This document shows positions 12,752-16,064 of a stretch of DNA of 16,064 nt, piece by piece (position 1 is the stretch's first letter; each line of letters begins with the position of its first letter). The stretch is from an uncultured Collinsella sp. (GTDB taxonomy: Bacteria; Actinomycetota; Coriobacteriia; Coriobacteriales; Coriobacteriaceae). The notes beneath the pieces were generated by a model that was given only the letters and a program-made list of their open reading frames with translations, was not told the DNA's origin and did not search any database. The DNA is taken from positions 1 through 16,064 of the forward strand of contig CAUGJN010000025.1 in assembly GCA_959599635.1 (NCBI GenBank), in the 5' to 3' direction. A program made the translations under genes and the position numbers.

Positions 12752-15700
12752 TACCGTCACCCTTGCCGCGCTTGGTCAGCACGAAGACGGCGATGAGCGC
12801 GAGGCCAATCACGCCGGCGGCAACGCCAACAATGGCGAGCGGGTTGGCGCCAGTCTCCTGCTCGGAAGCACTAGAGGGCTTCTTAGCAGTGGTCGTGGAA
12901 GCAGCACCCGTATCGGACTTGGAATCGGACTTCTTGTCGGACTTGCTGTCCTTCTTGTCAGACTTCTTGCCAGACTTCTTCTCGTCCTTCTTATCGGACT
13001 TATCGGAGTCCTTCTTGTCGGACTTGTTGTCCCTGGTCTCGGTCTTGGTCGACACCGTCGTCTTGGTCACCGGCTTCTGGCCCGGGGCGACAGCGCCGCC
13101 AGCCTGCTGGCCCTTCGTGCCGGAGCCGGAGCCCGTGCCAGTGCCAGCGCCAGCACCGGAACCGTTGCCAGCGCCACCGTTGCCACCATTAGTGCCAGAA
13201 CCGCCATTACCGCCAGGGTTGGTGGCATTCTTGGTCCACTTGGCATACAGCGTCAGATCGGCCGTCACCGGCGTGGCGAAGTCATACGCCCGCGTGCAGG
13301 CTTCATCGGTATACCAACCGCCGAAAGTGTAGCCATCGCGTGTCGGATCGGCCGGCTTGACCAGCTTGCCATCGGCCGTAGCAACAAACTTAGTGTCGCA
13401 AGCAGACCCGCCGTTGGAATTAAAGGCAACCGTCCAAGACTCAACGGCCCCCAGCTTGAACAGCGTGCCCGAGTCATTGATGTAGTACAGGTTGCCAAAT
13501 GCATCGGCAATGACCGGAGAGTCGCAGTGCTGGTAATGGCCAGCCGCATCATAAATCTGCGTCGCCTCTGCATCGCCGAGTGTATAGCGATACACGCCAC
13601 CACCAGCAGAGTAGTTGACGTAATCCTTGCTATCCGCGCTGTTAACGGTGAAGTACACATAGGTCTTGCCGCCCTGAACACTCACCAGCGGAGTAGCAGC
13701 AATACCGTTAAATCCGGCCGGAAGTTCTTTACCGTCAGCAGCGGTGACCATCGTGGTCTTACCGGTCTTCAGATTATAGAGAGCCAGAGCAGAGCCAGTA
13801 GCCGTCTGTCCGCCGACAATCAAGTTTTCGCCAGCCACCGCCGGTGCGCTCATGTTATTAGTAAGACCCAGATCGACCGTCTTCTGCTCGCTCAGCACGC
13901 CCTTCGCCGAAAGCGAAATCACATGGAGCTTTCCATCGTGCGTCATCTGATAGAAGGTCGAACCATTGGACGGATCGGCGACACAGTCGGCGTTCGCGAG
14001 AGCGCCGAGCTTCATGGTCGAAACGACATCGCCCGTCGTCTTATCAATGCACTTAAGCGTGCCCACGCTCGTAGGAACAATGGCGTACTTATCCGTCAGC
14101 GCAGCACCAGTCCAATAATAGCCCTCGGAAGGGTCAATGTTCTGCCAAGAGACTTCGCCCGTGGCAATCTTGATACGCTTCAGGGAGCCGTTGCCGTAGG
14201 TCGCGTTGTAATTCTCGTCATACGAAATATCGACCGTACCAACATAGACGTACTCGCCGTCCGATACGACGGTGCAGGAGCTCTGCGTCAAGTCCGTCAA
14301 ACCGGGCGTCAGCCACTTGCAGATCAGCTTGCCTGCAGTAATCGCCTGGACCGCACCGCCGTTGAGCGGAACGATGATAAGGCCATTGGTGTAGATCGGA
14401 CGAGAGGTATAACTCACCTTGGAGGCAAGCGGCGCAGAGGCAACCTTTTTGCCCGTGGACGAATCGATCTTAATGAGCTCGTTCTCGGTCGCGATGTACA
14501 CAAAGCCGTTAGCGATGACAGGCTCGCTGCAGTTGGCATACTGCTGGCCAGACTCGGCCTTCCAATCGAAGGCCCACTTAAGACCGGCGGCCTGCGCAGG
14601 CGTCTTGGCATCCGTTACGGTCGAACCGTTGCCACTGTTGCCGTAGCCGGCCCACTCGGCATCCCAATTAGGAGTCGTCGCACTCGGGTCCACGACAATC
14701 TTGTCGGGATCGGGCATGGGCGATTTTTCGGTGGTGTAGGCAAATGTAACCTTGTCGCCGCTCTTGAGCGTGACCTGGTTGGCACAGAGAGATGAGGACT
14801 CTCCGTTGATATACAGATGCCAGTATTTCCCGGTCGCACCAGCATAGCCGTAAGACTTGTCTTCGAACGGCGAAGTAATGGACCAGTATGCACCACTCTG
14901 GGAGGCCTTGTAATCAATGCCCTTCGCCTTCAGAACCGTCTCAATAAGGTCCTGAGCCGTAGAGCCTTCGGGCAGGGAAACATTGCTTGCCGAGCCCCAG
15001 CGAGTATTGTTGCCGTTGACATCGGGGCCGATGATATCGGCGGATCCAAGCACCTGACCAGGGAGGGCATCGCTGTCGCCAGCATAGATAAAGGTGACGG
15101 CGTCACCCTCATGGAGCTCGTAGGCACCAGCGCCAACGTCGGCGAACTTGTACTTTGCGTCGGACTTGCCCTTTACGTAGAAGCGCCAATAGCTATTGGT
15201 CGCAGCATCAGAGCCACAATAGGTCTTACCGTCAAGCGGCGAGGTAATGCCCCTAAGGTACCAACCCCAAGACTCTTCTGTAGCTTTGAGTTTAAGACCA
15301 GTCTGCTCCAACAGGTCCTTAGCAGTAGAGCCCGCCTTGAGACTCGTCTGGCCCGTCGAAGCCCAAACCTGCTGCTTGCCGTCCTTGTCCTTGCCAAGCA
15401 CCTGAACGGAAGCATGGACAGAATCGGACGGCAACTGGTCTCCCCAGCCACCGTAGAACCACGTGACGGTATCGCCAGCATGGATGGTGACATTGTCCGC
15501 CGTATAGTCACTCGACTTGCCGTTGATAAACAGCTGCCAATAGGTCGAATAATCTTGGGGCGTACCCAGCTCAACACCGTTGTACTTAAGGCTCAGAATG
15601 AAGGAGCCCGCAGCAACGGCGTCAATATCATTCGCCTCAAGCGCGACCTTCGTAAGATCAAGCGCGCTCGAACCGGACGTCACCACATACTGCGCGTTGT

Positions 15701-16064
15701 CGACCCAGGTCTGAGTCTTGCCCTGGGCATCGCGACCAATGACGGTCACATTCGCAGCAAGCTGGTCCTTAACGACAGGGGACGCGCTACCAGCCGTATA
15801 GGCAAACTCAATCTTCTGCCCCTGGGTGAGTTTGACGCTGCTCGCGCCAACCGAGGAAGACGCGCCGTCGACGAACAGCTGCCAGTAGGCATGAGTCGTC
15901 GGATCGTAGGCAAGCGTGCGGCCATCGCTCGGGGAGGTGATGCTTTCGAGGTAGAAACCGTATGCCGTGTTCGGATCGTACTTCGCCTTGAAGCCCGTCT
16001 TCTCCTGCAGCTTAATGAAGGCATCCGCAGCCGTCGCGCCCTCGTCGAGCTTGAGCTGCGTAGG
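12741..16064 (-). CDS. Large surface protein: DUF4430 repeats, propeller, InlB repeat, wall anchor (5' end cut off)
   Basis: The frame is open to the right edge, so the start lies outside; 1107 residues are visible. In order from the edge there are four DUF4430 domains (about 16064-15755, 15749-15430, 15420-15055 and 15050-14725), each with a YW-x-hydrophobic-Y/F-hydrophobic-x-G core and a later GD/GQ-x-hydrophobic-x-F-x-Y strand. Next come a PQQ/WD-type propeller (about 14640-13440) with repeated NGFVYIAT-like blades, an InlB/Listeria-Bacteroides repeat (about 13435-13230, GYTFGGWYTD and LYAKWTK) and a Gly-rich linker. A Lys/Ser/Asp spacer, a hydrophobic helix (12842-12777) and the basic tail KRGKGDGNAR finish the protein. 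Before the helix stands EQETGANP, like a sorting signal without its Leu-Pro. It overlaps the smaller DUF4430 gene by 11 bases. The ligand is unknown; a surface capture or adhesion role is inferred. Confidence 0.9.
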   Translation of the reverse strand, partial: PTQLKLDEGATAADAFIKLQEKTGFKAKYDPNTAYGFYLESITSPSDGRTLAYDPTTHAYWQLFVDGASSSVGASSVKLTQGQKIEFAYTAGSASPVVKDQLAANVTVIGRDAQGKTQTWVDNAQYVVTSGSSALDLTKVALEANDIDAVAAGSFILSLKYNGVELGTPQDYSTYWQLFINGKSSDYTADNVTIHAGDTVTWFYGGWGDQLPSDSVHASVQVLGKDKDGKQQVWASTGQTSLKAGSTAKDLLEQTGLKLKATEESWGWYLRGITSPLDGKTYCGSDAATNSYWRFYVKGKSDAKYKFADVGAGAYELHEGDAVTFIYAGDSDALPGQVLGSADIIGPDVNGNNTRWGSASNVSLPEGSTAQDLIETVLKAKGIDYKASQSGAYWSITSPFEDKSYGYAGATGKYWHLYINGESSSLCANQVTLKSGDKVTFAYTTEKSPMPDPDKIVVDPSATTPNWDAEWAGYGNSGNGSTVTDAKTPAQAAGLKWAFDWKAESGQQYANCSEPVIANGFVYIATENELIKIDSSTGKKVASAPLASKVSYTSRPIYTNGLIIVPLNGGAVQAITAGKLICKWLTPGLTDLTQSSCTVVSDGEYVYVGTVDISYDENYNATYGNGSLKRIKIATGEVSWQNIDPSEGYYWTGAALTDKYAIVPTSVGTLKCIDKTTGDVVSTMKLGALANADCVADPSNGSTFYQMTHDGKLHVISLSAKGVLSEQKTVDLGLTNNMSAPAVAGENLIVGGQTATGSALALYNLKTGKTTMVTAADGKELPAGFNGIAATPLVSVQGGKTYVYFTVNSADSKDYVNYSAGGGVYRYTLGDAEATQIYDAAGHYQHCDSPVIADAFGNLYYINDSGTLFKLGAVESWTVAFNSNGGSACDTKFVATADGKLVKPADPTRDGYTFGGWYTDEACTRAYDFATPVTADLTLYAKWTKNATNPGGNGGSGTNGGNGGAGNGSGAGAGTGTGSGSGTKGQQAGGAVAPGQKPVTKTTVSTKTETRDNKSDKKDSDKSDKKDEKKSGKKSDKKDSKSDKKSDSKSDTGAASTTTAKKPSSASEQETGANPLAIVGVAAGVIGLALIAVFVLTKRGKGDGNAR
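12911..13029 (-). repeat. Lys/Ser/Asp low-complexity spacer repeat
   Basis: The DNA repeats variants of a GGACTTCTTGTC-like unit in-frame, giving KSDKKDSDKSDKK-type protein. Net charge is positive (about 16 Lys to 11 Asp/Glu). It is probably a flexible wall-spanning segment just outside the anchor. Such tracts are prone to length change by slippage. Confidence 0.75.
13085..13225 (-). repeat. Gly/Ser/Thr-rich linker repeat
   Basis: In-frame GGNGGSGTNGG and GSGAGAGTGTGSGSG tracts join the InlB-type repeat to the charged spacer. The low-complexity composition points to a flexible hinge. Confidence 0.7.

Noticed and set aside
12911..13029. CRISPR-like short repeats
   Set aside because: The units are variable, in-frame and encode a protein spacer; there are no unique spacers of constant length.
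12735..14795. 686-codon plus-strand frame opposite the large surface protein
   Set aside because: It is a shadow of the minus-strand gene; the low-complexity start is the antisense of the Lys/Ser spacer, and the rest has no domain.
15746..16024. Apparent separate minus-strand gene, or a start of the large gene at 15749
   Set aside because: Manual translation of 15750-16064 in the large gene's frame gives an uninterrupted further DUF4430 domain, so 15749 is only an internal GTG and the 92-codon frame is a shadow.

Overview
The window is GC-rich, densely coded DNA that looks like a chromosomal segment of a Coriobacteriia gut actinobacterium, most likely Collinsella or a close relative. That placement is an inference. 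It rests on base composition, a class III fructose-1,6-bisphosphatase, an atypical methionyl-tRNA synthetase, QueH-type queuosine synthesis, and anchored DUF4430 surface proteins with low-complexity wall spacers. No rRNA, tRNA, CRISPR array, insertion sequence or phage gene was seen.

Left part (1-2481, minus strand): a compact run of a DUF3267 membrane metalloprotease-like protein, then queH, then queA. QueA builds epoxyqueuosine on tRNA and QueH reduces it to queuosine, so these two are consecutive pathway steps. The divergent plus-strand unit (2614-5904) holds metG and a NOL1/NOP2/Sun RNA cytosine methyltransferase. The left 6 kb is therefore mostly a translation and RNA-modification neighbourhood.

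Middle (5929-11689): a 56-codon single-pass membrane protein on the minus strand; a TIM-barrel protein of unknown function with acidic N-terminal and basic C-terminal extensions, ending at a strong terminator; a convergent DegV fatty-acid-binding protein; a regulatory-looking 320-base gap with a palindrome and a long inverted repeat; class III fbp; and two tandem GtrA-like membrane paralogues separated by a 218-base spacer with its own inverted repeats. The block closes at a textbook terminator.

Right part (11849-16064, minus strand): a two-gene cell-surface module. The upstream gene runs off the right edge. Its visible 1107 residues hold four DUF4430 domains, a PQQ/WD-like propeller, an InlB-type repeat, a Gly-rich linker, a Lys-rich spacer and a C-terminal anchor with a degenerate sorting motif. 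The downstream gene overlaps it by 11 bases and encodes an N-terminally anchored protein with an acidic Ser/Asp/Lys spacer and one DUF4430 domain. DUF4430 resembles the C-terminal domain of transcobalamin and intrinsic factor, so surface capture of a corrinoid or other ligand is a reasonable but unproven idea. This module is the most interesting part of the window.
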